From assembly GCA_044450465.1 (NCBI GenBank), contig JBIOJB010000003.1, positions 1-52,282 on the forward strand: DNA of 52,282 nucleotides. Direction: 5' to 3'. Source of the DNA: JBIOJB01 sp044450465 (GTDB lineage: Bacteria; Chloroflexota; Dormibacteria; Dormibacterales; Dormibacteraceae). Within the stretch, counting starts at the first letter, position 1, and the number at the start of each line of letters is the position of its first letter. The notes beneath the pieces were generated by a model that saw only the letters and a list, made by a program, of their open reading frames with translations, made no database searches and was not told where the DNA came from. The position numbers were made by a program, and so were the translations under genes. Of the stretch, positions 1-7,643 are shown in pieces.

Positions 1-1306
1 CGCTCTCGTAAGCCTCGCGCGACGGCCCGGTTACGGCGAGGGCGACGGGGGGAACCACCTCCTCGACACCCGCGACGTACTGGTATCCCTCGGCGCGTGG
101 CCCCTCCGGCGTCTCGGTGATTGCCGCCAGGATGAAACCGTCGAAGCTGAGGTGCTTGGCGAGCTCCTCGCGAAGGGTGCGCATGATGGACCAGCGGTCA
201 AGACTCGACGCTAGCCCGCGCCCGATCGAGTTGACCACCTCGAGGCGGCGCCTCTGAGCCTCAATGGCCTCGTAGCTGCGGGCGTTGCGAAGCGCGAGCG
301 CAACCTCGTCCGAAACGAGCACCAGGAAGGCGGCGGTGGAGTCCTCGTAGCTGTACGGGCGCTTGCATGTGATGCCCAGCGCGCCACGCGCGACCCCACC
401 TTCTTTGAGGGGTACCCAGAGCGAAGAGGTGGGCTGGTGCTCGAGGACGGGCTTGTTCCCCTGCATCACGCTCCGCGCCGTCGCAGCGAGCGCGGAGCGG
501 GCCGCTAGCCAGCGCGAGCTCGGTGCTCCCTGACCTTGAACGTGGAGCAGCCTCACCCGGTCGGGAGCGTCCTGGAACGTGACCATCTCCACCGAGTCGA
601 CCGGAAGCAGCTCGCGAAGCGTGGCGTGGAGTCCGGTAAGGACGCTTGACTCATCCAGGGTCGAGGTCATGGCGCGCGCCACGCTGTTCAGGGCCTCGAG
701 CCGGCGCGCCTGGTTGCGAGTCAGCGCATTCAGCGAGGCGTTGGCGAGCATGACTCCGAGCCGGCTGTGCACCTGGTTGAGCAAGGTGACCTCCGACTCC
801 GGCACCCTGCGCTTGCGGTATGACTGATAGATGACGCTCCCGATGAGCTCGCCCTGGTGCATCACCGGCACCCAGATGGCGAATTTGACATAACGGGTCG
901 TTCCCGGTCCCTTGCCGATCTCTTGAGGGCTTGACTCGGTCATGGGGACGACCGCCGTAACCGGGTTTGAGAAGTAGCCGGCAAACTGCGACTCGCTCAC
1001 CGGCCTGCGGTACACGTCCTGAAGGACGCCCGAGTCGATCGGGACGGAGCGGTAACCATCCCCTTCGAGCACCTGGAGCAGTACCACCTCGTAGCCGAAC
1101 CACGTGTGAAGTCCGCGGTAGAGAACCTGGACGAGGTCCGCCTCCGTCACGCAGCTGCTGAGCTCGTGGACGATGGCGGCGGCCGAGGGGCCACGGGTCG
1201 GCTGGGGCCGACCCGGCTTGACGTTCAGCCTGGAACGAGACTTTTCGACCGGCCGGGTCCGCGTGTGTGAGCTCGGCCTACGCCTGGCTGGACTTGGCAT
1301 TGCCAT
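1..1306 (-). CDS. Multi-GAF-domain sensor protein, partial (C-terminus off the left edge)
   Basis: The reverse strand is open from an ATG at 1306 to the window edge, giving 435 residues with no stop. Three GAF-like segments follow a basic N-terminus: about residues 45-190, 200-345 and 355 to the edge. Each opens with the amphipathic helix typical of GAF domains (for example around 'RLEALNSVARAMTSTLDES' and 'RLEVVNSIGRGLASSLD'). GAF domains bind small ligands or chromophores and usually drive a histidine kinase, cyclase or HTH output; that output lies outside the window. The divergent receiver gene at 1407 suggests a two-component partner, so a histidine kinase is the best guess, but no kinase domain is visible. 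A second ATG at 1300 is an equally possible start. Confidence 0.75.
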   Translation of the reverse strand, partial: MAMPSPARRRPSSHTRTRPVEKSRSRLNVKPGRPQPTRGPSAAAIVHELSSCVTEADLVQVLYRGLHTWFGYEVVLLQVLEGDGYRSVPIDSGVLQDVYRRPVSESQFAGYFSNPVTAVVPMTESSPQEIGKGPGTTRYVKFAIWVPVMHQGELIGSVIYQSYRKRRVPESEVTLLNQVHSRLGVMLANASLNALTRNQARRLEALNSVARAMTSTLDESSVLTGLHATLRELLPVDSVEMVTFQDAPDRVRLLHVQGQGAPSSRWLAARSALAATARSVMQGNKPVLEHQPTSSLWVPLKEGGVARGALGITCKRPYSYEDSTAAFLVLVSDEVALALRNARSYEAIEAQRRRLEVVNSIGRGLASSLDRWSIMRTLREELAKHLSFDGFILAAITETPEGPRAEGYQYVAGVEEVVPPVALAVTGPSREAYES

Positions 1307-1406
1307 CGATATACTGCGCCAGTGACCTGTTCTCGAGCTCCGCGTTGCGTGCGCGGCCCGGGCGCGGGAATCCAATCGAGGAACTGTCCATCATGCGGCG
1401 GGGAGG

Positions 1407-1853
1407 ATGCTGGCGACTGTGCCGTTCACACCTCCTAAGCCGATCGCACCCACGCCGCAGGATTTGCGCGGCTCGACCGTGCTGGTGGTCGACGACGAAA
1501 GAGCCTGGAGAGTGATCCTCGAAACCGACCTGAGGATGCTGGGCTACCGCGTGTCGATGGCGGAGGATGCGGACCAGGCCCTGGAGCGCGCTCAGCTGGA
1601 CGCTCCGGAGGTTGCGATCATCGATCTGATGCTGCCTGAGCCGATGGACGGCTGGGGCTTGCTCAACGAGTTCCGAGCTCGGGGGCAGAAGGTGCCGGTC
1701 ATCTTCTACACCGCGTACCCCGTGTTTCCCTCTGGGACCGACGACCCCGACGTCGTCGGCTACATGAGCAAGGCGGTCGATCGGGCCGACCTGTACGCGC
1801 TGCTCCCGCCCGCGATTCGGCGCTCCAGGGAGCGCCGAATGTCGGGTGTCTAG
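1407..1853 (+). CDS. Single-domain response regulator (receiver only)
   Basis: This is a 148-aa protein made of one receiver domain after a roughly 20-residue Pro-rich leader. The acidic pair Asp29-Asp30, phospho-acceptor Asp73 in 'AIIDLMLP', Thr102 in 'FYTAYP' and Lys122 in 'YMSKAVD' make a complete CheY-like site. There is no output domain, so it probably acts through protein contacts or as a phosphorelay intermediate. It is divergent from the GAF sensor ending at 1306, with about 100 bp between them that must hold both promoters. The ATG at 1407 leaves a sensible receiver N-terminus. The partner kinase is inferred from position only. Confidence 0.85.
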   Translation: MLATVPFTPPKPIAPTPQDLRGSTVLVVDDERAWRVILETDLRMLGYRVSMAEDADQALERAQLDAPEVAIIDLMLPEPMDGWGLLNEFRARGQKVPVIFYTAYPVFPSGTDDPDVVGYMSKAVDRADLYALLPPAIRRSRERRMSGV

Positions 1854-1857
1854 GTGC

Positions 1858-1971
1858 TTACCAGAGGCCCAGCGTGGGGGCGTCGACCCAGCGGTCGCCC
1901 ACTGCCAGCACAATGGCTCCCAAAACCACCACCGCGAAGACCAATCCCTGAATCCGGAGTCGCCAAGTCAT
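1858..1971 (-). CDS. Possible small single-pass membrane protein (37 aa)
   Basis: An ATG at 1971 preceded by AAAGGGG about 10 nt upstream opens a 37-residue frame. It reads as a basic N-terminus (MTWRLRIQ), a hydrophobic stretch (GLVFAVVVLGAIVLAV) and a short polar tail. It lies convergent to the receiver gene, ending 4 bp from it. The charge pattern fits one transmembrane helix with the N-terminus in the cytoplasm. No family is recognised. At this length a chance ORF is possible; the Shine-Dalgarno-like sequence and the well-formed helix are the only support. Confidence 0.4.
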   Translation of the reverse strand: MTWRLRIQGLVFAVVVLGAIVLAVGDRWVDAPTLGLW

Positions 1972-2040
1972 TGCCGTGATACCCCTTTGTTTTACCAACC
2001 AGCCTTCCGTATCGAGCCGAGTATGCGCCTTCGTCATTGA

Positions 2041-2094
2041 ATCTGATTGTTCACAACAAGACAATAATAGTTAAGACTCATGTAGGGAGTTTAG
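2041..2094 (+). promoter_or_regulatory. AT-rich promoter region of the winged-helix response regulator
   Basis: A short AT-rich island in a GC-rich window lies directly before the regulator gene. It contains the inverted repeat TTGTT-CAC-AACAA (about 2048-2060), then TAATAG and TTAAGA hexamers suited to a -10 box, and the ribosome binding site GGGAG at 2085-2089, five bases before the TTG start. The inverted repeat could be an autoregulatory site; this is inference. Confidence 0.4.
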
Positions 2095-2892
2095 TTGGAA
2101 AATCCAAGCATGCAGCGAGGCCATGCGGCAGGCTCGAGGAATCGCGAGGTCAAGCTGCCTCCCCTGCCTCCGGGCCTGGAGGTCTACCGGCCCGCTGACG
2201 TGCTTGGTTCGGCCGTGCTGGTCGTCGAGGACGAGGCGGCGATGCAGCAGCAGCTGCGAATCGACCTCCATGATCTCGGGTACCGGCCTTCGACCGCGTC
2301 GTCGGCGGCTGAGGCCATGGACCTGCTCCAGCGCGAACGAGTGGCCGGGGTGCTGCTCGATCTGGTGCTGGACGAGACCGAAGACTCGGGCTTCGACCTA
2401 CTGGCCTGGATCCGCCGGCACCACCCGGGCCTCCCCGTGATCGTCCTGTCGGCCGCCCAGGTCAACTCGGCCGCGATCCGCAAGGCGTACGAGCTGGGGG
2501 CAAGCTCGTATTTCGTCAAAGGCAACGTGCCGATGGCACACATCTACTCGGACCTCGCCGCGCGCTTGGTCGAGCGCGGCACCGGCCGTCCCGGCAGCTA
2601 TCGGTTTGGCCGGCTCGAGTTCGACCCGACACGCCGGACCATGAAGGTCGGAGGCGGGGAGGTCCGGCTCACCCAGCAGCAGGCCGCCCTCGTCCTTTTC
2701 CTGGCTCAAGGCTCCAAGCCAGCCACCGCAAGGGACCTGATCGAGGCCGGGCTCTTCCGCAGCAACGCGGCGCACTCGACGGTACACTCGGCCCTTCACA
2801 CGCTGCGCCGCAGGCTCGACGAGCTGGAGCCAGGCTTGGGGACGAATTTCGTGCGCGCCTCCGCCCGCGGCTACAGCCTCGTCACGGTATAA
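2095..2892 (+). CDS. Response regulator with winged-helix DNA-binding domain
   Basis: This 265-aa protein has a receiver at about residues 38-165 and a C-terminal OmpR/PhoB-like winged helix at about 172-265. Receiver residues are Glu45-Asp46, phospho-acceptor Asp89 ('LLDLVL'), Ser119 ('VLSAAQ') and Lys142 ('YFVKGN'). The output contains 'EVRLTQQQAALVLFLAQG' and ends 'FVRASARGYSLVTV', the wing hairpin seen in this family. The start is TTG at 2095, supported by GGGAG five bases upstream; ATG 2110 is the alternative. No kinase gene is adjacent other than the GAF protein two genes away. The M20 gene follows 11 bp downstream and may share the transcript. Confidence 0.85.
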   Translation: MENPSMQRGHAAGSRNREVKLPPLPPGLEVYRPADVLGSAVLVVEDEAAMQQQLRIDLHDLGYRPSTASSAAEAMDLLQRERVAGVLLDLVLDETEDSGFDLLAWIRRHHPGLPVIVLSAAQVNSAAIRKAYELGASSYFVKGNVPMAHIYSDLAARLVERGTGRPGSYRFGRLEFDPTRRTMKVGGGEVRLTQQQAALVLFLAQGSKPATARDLIEAGLFRSNAAHSTVHSALHTLRRRLDELEPGLGTNFVRASARGYSLVTV

Positions 2893-2903
2893 GGTCGAGG
2901 TCC

Positions 2904-4088
2904 ATGGACGAGGGCCGCGCGACCACGCCGCTCCCCAGCCAGTCGGTCCTGGACGAGGTGCGCGAGCTACGCCGCCACCTGCACATGCATCCCGAGGTGA
3001 GCTTCCAGGAACACGCTACGAGCCTGGAGCTGGCCGACCGGCTGAAGCAGCTCGGTCTCGACCTCAGGGCATGCCCGACCCCGACCGGCGTTGTCGCCAT
3101 GCTCGACACCGGGCGGCCAGGCAAGACGGTCATGCTGCGCGCGGACATCGATGCGCTCCCCATCCATGAGGAGTCGGGCGTCGAGTTCTCCTCGAAGACC
3201 GACGGCAGGATGCATGCGTGCGGCCACGACGCTCACGCCGCGATGATGGTTGGCGTCGCCCGCACCCTGGTCGAACGCATCTGGGACGTGGGTGGCCGCT
3301 ACCTCTTCGTCTTCCAGCCGGCCGAGGAGATCGTGGAGGGCGCCAAGGCCATGATCGCCGGAGGGCTGCTGGACGAACATGCGCCCGACGTTGTGATCGG
3401 CCTTCACATCACGAGCTTCATAGAGTCCGGCACGGTGATCACCAAGCCCGGCTTGCTGTGGGCCGGCTCGGATGCATTCGACGTCAGATTCGACGGACCG
3501 GGCGGCCACGGCGGGATGATGGGACGGCGCGGCAACGTGCTCGCCGCCCAGGCGTTCTTCGTCGAGCGGCTGCACACCGTGGTGGAGGGCCTCGAGCACG
3601 AGGACACCCAGTGCCATGTAACCGTGGGCAACATCAGTGGCGACGGAGCGTGGAACGTCGTCCCACGCGGCGTCCTGGTCCAGGGCAGCCTCCGCACCTT
3701 CAACCACGAGCTGCGCACGCAGGCGCTCGAGAGGCTGGGTGACCTGCTGCGCGAGACCGACACCGAGTTCGAGGTGCGCTCGAGGTTGGACCTGGTCCAC
3801 GGCACAGTGCCGCTCATGAATGAGCCGAATGTGACCCGCACCGTGCTCGAGGTCGGCGACGAGCTCATCGGCAAGAAGGCAAGCCTCCTCGGCCGGCCTC
3901 TTACCGTGAGCGACGATTTCGCCGAGTTCCTGACCAGGATCCCGGGCTGCTATTTCATGCTCGGTGCACGTCCGGCAGGCGACGAGACGCCCGCGCACCA
4001 CTCGCCCGGCTTTCGCATCGACGAGGAAGCCCTGCGCGTCGGCGTGATGATGCTGGCCGGGGCTGCGTCCCGACTCGCCGGCGGCTAG
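2904..4088 (+). CDS. M20D-family amidohydrolase (hippurate / N-acyl amino acid hydrolase type)
   Basis: A 394-aa zinc amidohydrolase of normal family length. Visible motifs are RHLHMHPE (24-31), LRADIDALPI (78-87, with metal-ligand Asp), HACGHDAH (104-111, with the Cys and His of the dinuclear site), QPAEE (138-142, containing the catalytic Glu) and HHSPGF near the C-terminus. The lid/dimerisation insert carries GPGGHGG. Members remove acyl groups from N-acyl amino acids, hippurate or auxin conjugates in the cytoplasm; the substrate cannot be read from sequence. It begins 11 bp after the response regulator stop and is followed 14 bp later by a DUF5317 gene, so co-transcription is likely. Confidence 0.88.
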   Translation: MDEGRATTPLPSQSVLDEVRELRRHLHMHPEVSFQEHATSLELADRLKQLGLDLRACPTPTGVVAMLDTGRPGKTVMLRADIDALPIHEESGVEFSSKTDGRMHACGHDAHAAMMVGVARTLVERIWDVGGRYLFVFQPAEEIVEGAKAMIAGGLLDEHAPDVVIGLHITSFIESGTVITKPGLLWAGSDAFDVRFDGPGGHGGMMGRRGNVLAAQAFFVERLHTVVEGLEHEDTQCHVTVGNISGDGAWNVVPRGVLVQGSLRTFNHELRTQALERLGDLLRETDTEFEVRSRLDLVHGTVPLMNEPNVTRTVLEVGDELIGKKASLLGRPLTVSDDFAEFLTRIPGCYFMLGARPAGDETPAHHSPGFRIDEEALRVGVMMLAGAASRLAGG

Positions 4089-4102
4089 AAGCCAGGACTC
4101 CG

Positions 4103-4648
4103 GTGCTGTGGCTCATCGCTTTCGTGCTCGGTGTCGCCGCAGGCCTGCTCACCGGCGGCCGGATCGACAACTTCGCGCGGCTTCGCTTCCGCTGGCCGGT
4201 TGCGGTGATCGCCGCGGTCTTCATTCGGGAAGCAGTGCTGGTGACGCCCCTGAACCGGGTCGACGGCGCCCAGTGGGCCTACGCGGGAGCCCTCGCCGCC
4301 ATCGTGGTCTGGACGGCATGGCATCTCGACCGGCTGCCCGGCATCTGGCTTGTCACGCTGGGCGCAGCCCTCAACCTTGCCGTCATCCTTGCCAACGGCG
4401 CCCGCATGCCGGTCGCTCGGGCGATGGCCGGCGAGCTGATCCAGCGCAACCAGATCGGCCAGTACACCTTGATGGGGCCGGGAACGCAACTCGGCTTCCT
4501 CGCCGACTGGATCTCGCTGCGATGGCTCCCCGGCGCCTACAGCCCGGGCGATCTGGTGACTGCCGCGGGATTGTTCCTGATTGGGCTCCTGGTGGCCCGG
4601 CGGCGGCCCGATTCGAATCGCGACTCGAAGCCGTGGCCCGCCTTATAG
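4103..4648 (+). CDS. DUF5317 family membrane protein
   Basis: This 181-aa protein starts at GTG 4103 and has about four to five hydrophobic segments (near residues 1-18, 30-45, 58-72, 80-98 and 150-165). It contains 'NGARMPVARAMAG' and 'TQLGFLADWISLRWLPG', which I associate with the DUF5317 family of Actinobacteriota and Chloroflexota. It has no catalytic motif and no known function. It lies between the amidohydrolase (14 bp upstream) and the FtsH-like protease (13 bp downstream). The family assignment is from memory of the pattern, not from a search. Confidence 0.7.
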   Translation: MLWLIAFVLGVAAGLLTGGRIDNFARLRFRWPVAVIAAVFIREAVLVTPLNRVDGAQWAYAGALAAIVVWTAWHLDRLPGIWLVTLGAALNLAVILANGARMPVARAMAGELIQRNQIGQYTLMGPGTQLGFLADWISLRWLPGAYSPGDLVTAAGLFLIGLLVARRRPDSNRDSKPWPAL

Positions 4649-4661
4649 TGGATGCCCCGCC

Positions 4662-6788
4662 GTGATCATCTTCTGGATCTTCACGCTGTTCGTAGGAAGC
4701 TCAGCCTTCGCTTTCGCCCTCATCTTCCTGCAGCTGGGCGTCGGCTGGTCGCTCGTCTACGCGCTCTTCGCCATGCTCGTCTGCCGCGGTCTGCTCAGCA
4801 TCGTGCGGCGCTGGCTGATCGTGCGCGAGCGCGTGACGCCGGAAACCGACGTCCTGATGCGAACCGTGGAGACCAATCGCGCCATCTTCTGGAAGCGAGC
4901 GCTCTGGCTCGCGCTGGTGCCAGCTCTGTATTTCGCCGTCATGGACCTCGTTTTCGGCCTGGCGCCGCTCGACGCCATCGCGGTCCTTCCGCAGCTTATG
5001 CAGTCGTTCTTCACGAACCTGCTCTACGTCCTGTTCCTGATCCTGGCCCAATTCATGATCTTCTTCCTGCCCTTCTACATCTACACGCGAATCGGCAAGA
5101 CGATGATCAACCCCGACGACGCGAACTTCGGGGTGAGCATGGACGACGTGCGGGGCCAAAAGGCGGCCGTCACGGAGATGCGCCGAATCCTCAGACTCAT
5201 CGAGCACGGGCGCCTGTACGTGAGGGCGGGCGGCAAGCGCGAGCGCGGCGTGCTCATGGTGGGCCCTCCAGGCACGGGCAAGACAATGCTGGCCAAAGCC
5301 ATCGCCTCGTCGCTTCACGTGCCCATCTACATCGCGGCCGGCGGATCGTTCGCGGGCATGTTTCTGGGCATCGATGCGCTGAGCGTTTACCTCATGGTCC
5401 GCGCAGCCCGTAGGCGGGCCAAGGTGTGGGGCGGCTGCATCGTGTTCATCGACGAGATCGACGCCCTCGGCCAGCGGAGATCGGGCACTGGCGGTGCGGG
5501 CGGCGGGATGATGGGCGGCATGGGCGGAATGTTCGGTGGTGGCCAGCTCGGATTGAACATGCTGCTGGTTCTGATGGACGGCATCGACAACCCCGGGATG
5601 ATCGTCCGTCAGATTCGCGCCCTTATCAATCTGACCCTTGACGGGCTCTTCCTCCCGCGCGTGATCGCGTTCAACGACACCCGGGTTCCCATGCGCATCC
5701 CGGCCCTCAAAGCGCCGAACTACAACATCCTCTTCATCGGCGCGACCAACCGTCCATCAGTCCTCGACGAGGCCCTGACTCGACCCGGACGGTTTGGACG
5801 GCAGATCATCTTCCGACTCCCGAACCGCGAAGACCGCAAGGACATCTCAAGCCTCTATTTCGACAAGAAGCAGCACGACGCCGCGCTCGACACGCCGAGC
5901 AGGCGGGACGAGTTCGCGAGAATCACCGAGGGGTACTCGCCGGCGGACATCGAGCAAGTGCTGTCACTCGCTCTCCTGTACGCCTTCGAAGATGGCCGCG
6001 ACGCGTTCAACTGGAAGGACATCCGCGAGGCCATGGGCAACGTGGAGGCCGGTCTGGCGATTCCGGTCGAGTACACGGAACGCGACAAGATCGCCGTCGC
6101 GCGACACGAGCTGGGGCACGCAGTCGCGTCTCACTTCTTCAAAACCGATCATGCGCACGTCCGCCTCTCGATCCGCCGTCGCGCCACCACGCACGGCGAG
6201 ATCGGCGGCTATCACAAGTCACTGCCGACCGAGGAAGAGTGGCTCGAGTTCCGCTCACAGCTGGCAGCGGACATCAGGCATTTCCTGGGCTCCCTGGCCT
6301 GTGAGCACGTCTTCTACGGTGAGAACACGAGCGGCGTGTATGGCGACCTGAGCAGCGCGACGGCCATCGCGTGCCGCATGGTTGGCACGATCGGGATGGG
6401 CGCAGACCGGCTGTCACCGGACATGTCGATGAAGGCGATTAACATCGGCGAGCAATTGATCTCGGTCGCTGAGATCCCCGCGGGCCTCCACGAACAGGGC
6501 ACCTGGCAGGGCGCGGTTCTCAACAACCCGCGCGGGCGCCGCACCGTCGCCCAGCTTCTCGGGGCCGCGTACATCGATGACTGGCGCCTCATGAACGTGA
6601 ACAAGGAGGCGATAGACCTCGCGGCCGAGGCCCTTATCGCGCAGGGCGAATTGGTTGGTGACGAGATCAGCGGCCTGCTCACGTCGGTCGGTCTGAGGGA
6701 GCCCACATCTGCAGATCCCTACCCGCCCGACCTGCCGATGGTGCCGGACAACCGCGCGCCGCTCCCGGTCGTTTCGGAGTCGGCCTGA
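4662..6788 (+). CDS. FtsH-like membrane-anchored AAA+ zinc metalloprotease (M41 type), divergent
   Basis: A 708-aa protein read from GTG 4662; the same frame stays open upstream to 4581, but that part only shadows the DUF5317 gene. The N-terminal 150 residues carry about four hydrophobic segments, more than the two of classical FtsH. The AAA module has Walker A GPPGTGKT (201-208), Walker B FIDEIDAL (Asp264, Glu265) and an arginine-finger region 'LTRPGRFGRQ'. A Gly/Met-rich stretch follows Walker B, and an insert of about 40 residues separates 'LVLMDGIDNPGM' from 'ILFIGATNRP', which are contiguous in FtsH. The protease domain has HELGH (482-486) and third-ligand Asp562 in 'SGVYGDLSSAT'. It likely degrades membrane or secreted-pathway substrates using ATP. 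Confidence 0.85.
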   Translation: MIIFWIFTLFVGSSAFAFALIFLQLGVGWSLVYALFAMLVCRGLLSIVRRWLIVRERVTPETDVLMRTVETNRAIFWKRALWLALVPALYFAVMDLVFGLAPLDAIAVLPQLMQSFFTNLLYVLFLILAQFMIFFLPFYIYTRIGKTMINPDDANFGVSMDDVRGQKAAVTEMRRILRLIEHGRLYVRAGGKRERGVLMVGPPGTGKTMLAKAIASSLHVPIYIAAGGSFAGMFLGIDALSVYLMVRAARRRAKVWGGCIVFIDEIDALGQRRSGTGGAGGGMMGGMGGMFGGGQLGLNMLLVLMDGIDNPGMIVRQIRALINLTLDGLFLPRVIAFNDTRVPMRIPALKAPNYNILFIGATNRPSVLDEALTRPGRFGRQIIFRLPNREDRKDISSLYFDKKQHDAALDTPSRRDEFARITEGYSPADIEQVLSLALLYAFEDGRDAFNWKDIREAMGNVEAGLAIPVEYTERDKIAVARHELGHAVASHFFKTDHAHVRLSIRRRATTHGEIGGYHKSLPTEEEWLEFRSQLAADIRHFLGSLACEHVFYGENTSGVYGDLSSATAIACRMVGTIGMGADRLSPDMSMKAINIGEQLISVAEIPAGLHEQGTWQGAVLNNPRGRRTVAQLLGAAYIDDWRLMNVNKEAIDLAAEALIAQGELVGDEISGLLTSVGLREPTSADPYPPDLPMVPDNRAPLPVVSESA

Positions 6789-7627
6789 TCCGAGTCGCCG
6801 CCGCGGCCCTCGCCGCGATCCTCCTTGCGGTGCCCGCGCATACGGTCTGGGCCCAGGACCCGGACCAGCCGCCCACCCCGCACCAGCAGGCAGCCGGCAT
6901 CGTCGCGGAGGAGCTGGCGATGAGCAACGCCTCCGCCGCCATCGAGCGGCTGACGGCACAACAGCCGGCCACGATGGCCCAGTCGATCCGGCAGCAGCTC
7001 GCCCTCGAGGCTGCCTCGTACGACTTCCGAGTGGCCGCGAGACAGGAGGAGGTAATGGTGTACGGGCTGGCGGGCTACGCGAGCGTGCAGTCCGCGGTCG
7101 TGCCGCTCATCCCATCGTCGAGCGTCCAGGGCGCATTCGGTGACGCCATCGCCGGACTGCACTCGCTGTACATCCTCGAGGGCATCGACGCCTACTACCT
7201 GGTCAACGCGCATTTCCTCCACCCCTACTCGGACGCCGCGCCGTTGAGCGACCTGAAGTCCTACTACGCGGAGGCGCAGCGCCTGTATGGAGTGGATCCG
7301 AGCTACCTGGCCTCGATCAACTACATCGAGAGCAACTTTGGACGGGTCAACGGGCCCTCATCGGCGGGGGCCCTGGGTCCAATGCAGTTCCTGCCGGGCA
7401 CGTGGGCCGACTATGGAGACGGCGGGAACGTCTACGACCCCCGCGCAGCGATCCTGGCCGCGGCTCGCTACCTCGTCCACTACGGCGCGCCAGGGAACAT
7501 GCGCCAGGCCATCTTTCACTACAACCTCGACTACGACTACGTGGACGCGGTCGAGTACTTCGCGAGCGCCTTTCGGGCCGACCCCGGGTGGCTCGACCGC
7601 ATGTTCTACTGGAACACGACCGGCTGA
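6785..7627 (+). CDS. Secreted lytic transglycosylase-like protein (SLT/MltB type)
   Basis: The frame encodes an N-terminal signal-like stretch 'IRVAAAALAAILLAVPAHT' followed by a C-terminal muramidase domain. That domain has catalytic Glu in 'NYIESNFGRVNG' and the 'GALGPMQFLPGTWADYG' and 'YDPRAAILAAARYL' motifs of lysozyme-like transglycosylases, which cleave peptidoglycan glycan strands. No ATG, GTG or TTG lies before the signal stretch. A CTG at 6785 overlapping the preceding TGA as CTGA would include all of it. A GTG at 6830 lies inside the signal region and would leave a truncated export signal. The C-terminal domain is certain; the start is not. Confidence 0.78.
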   Translation: MIRVAAAALAAILLAVPAHTVWAQDPDQPPTPHQQAAGIVAEELAMSNASAAIERLTAQQPATMAQSIRQQLALEAASYDFRVAARQEEVMVYGLAGYASVQSAVVPLIPSSSVQGAFGDAIAGLHSLYILEGIDAYYLVNAHFLHPYSDAAPLSDLKSYYAEAQRLYGVDPSYLASINYIESNFGRVNGPSSAGALGPMQFLPGTWADYGDGGNVYDPRAAILAAARYLVHYGAPGNMRQAIFHYNLDYDYVDAVEYFASAFRADPGWLDRMFYWNTTG

Positions 7628-7643
7628 TCGCCTGGGCCGCTGA

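Noticed and set aside
651..1103. 150-aa minus-strand ORF
   Set aside because: It is a shadow frame of the GAF sensor, whose own frame gives coherent GAF-like sequence over the whole region; this ORF reads as Arg/Gly/Pro-rich noise.
2967..4001. 344-aa minus-strand ORF
   Set aside because: It lies fully antisense to the M20 amidohydrolase, whose metal-site motifs are all intact; it has no recognisable motif of its own.
4605..4625. tRNA-like CGATTCGAATCGCG sequence
   Set aside because: It resembles a T-arm but no acceptor, D-arm or anticodon stem can be drawn around it and it is inside the DUF5317 coding tail.
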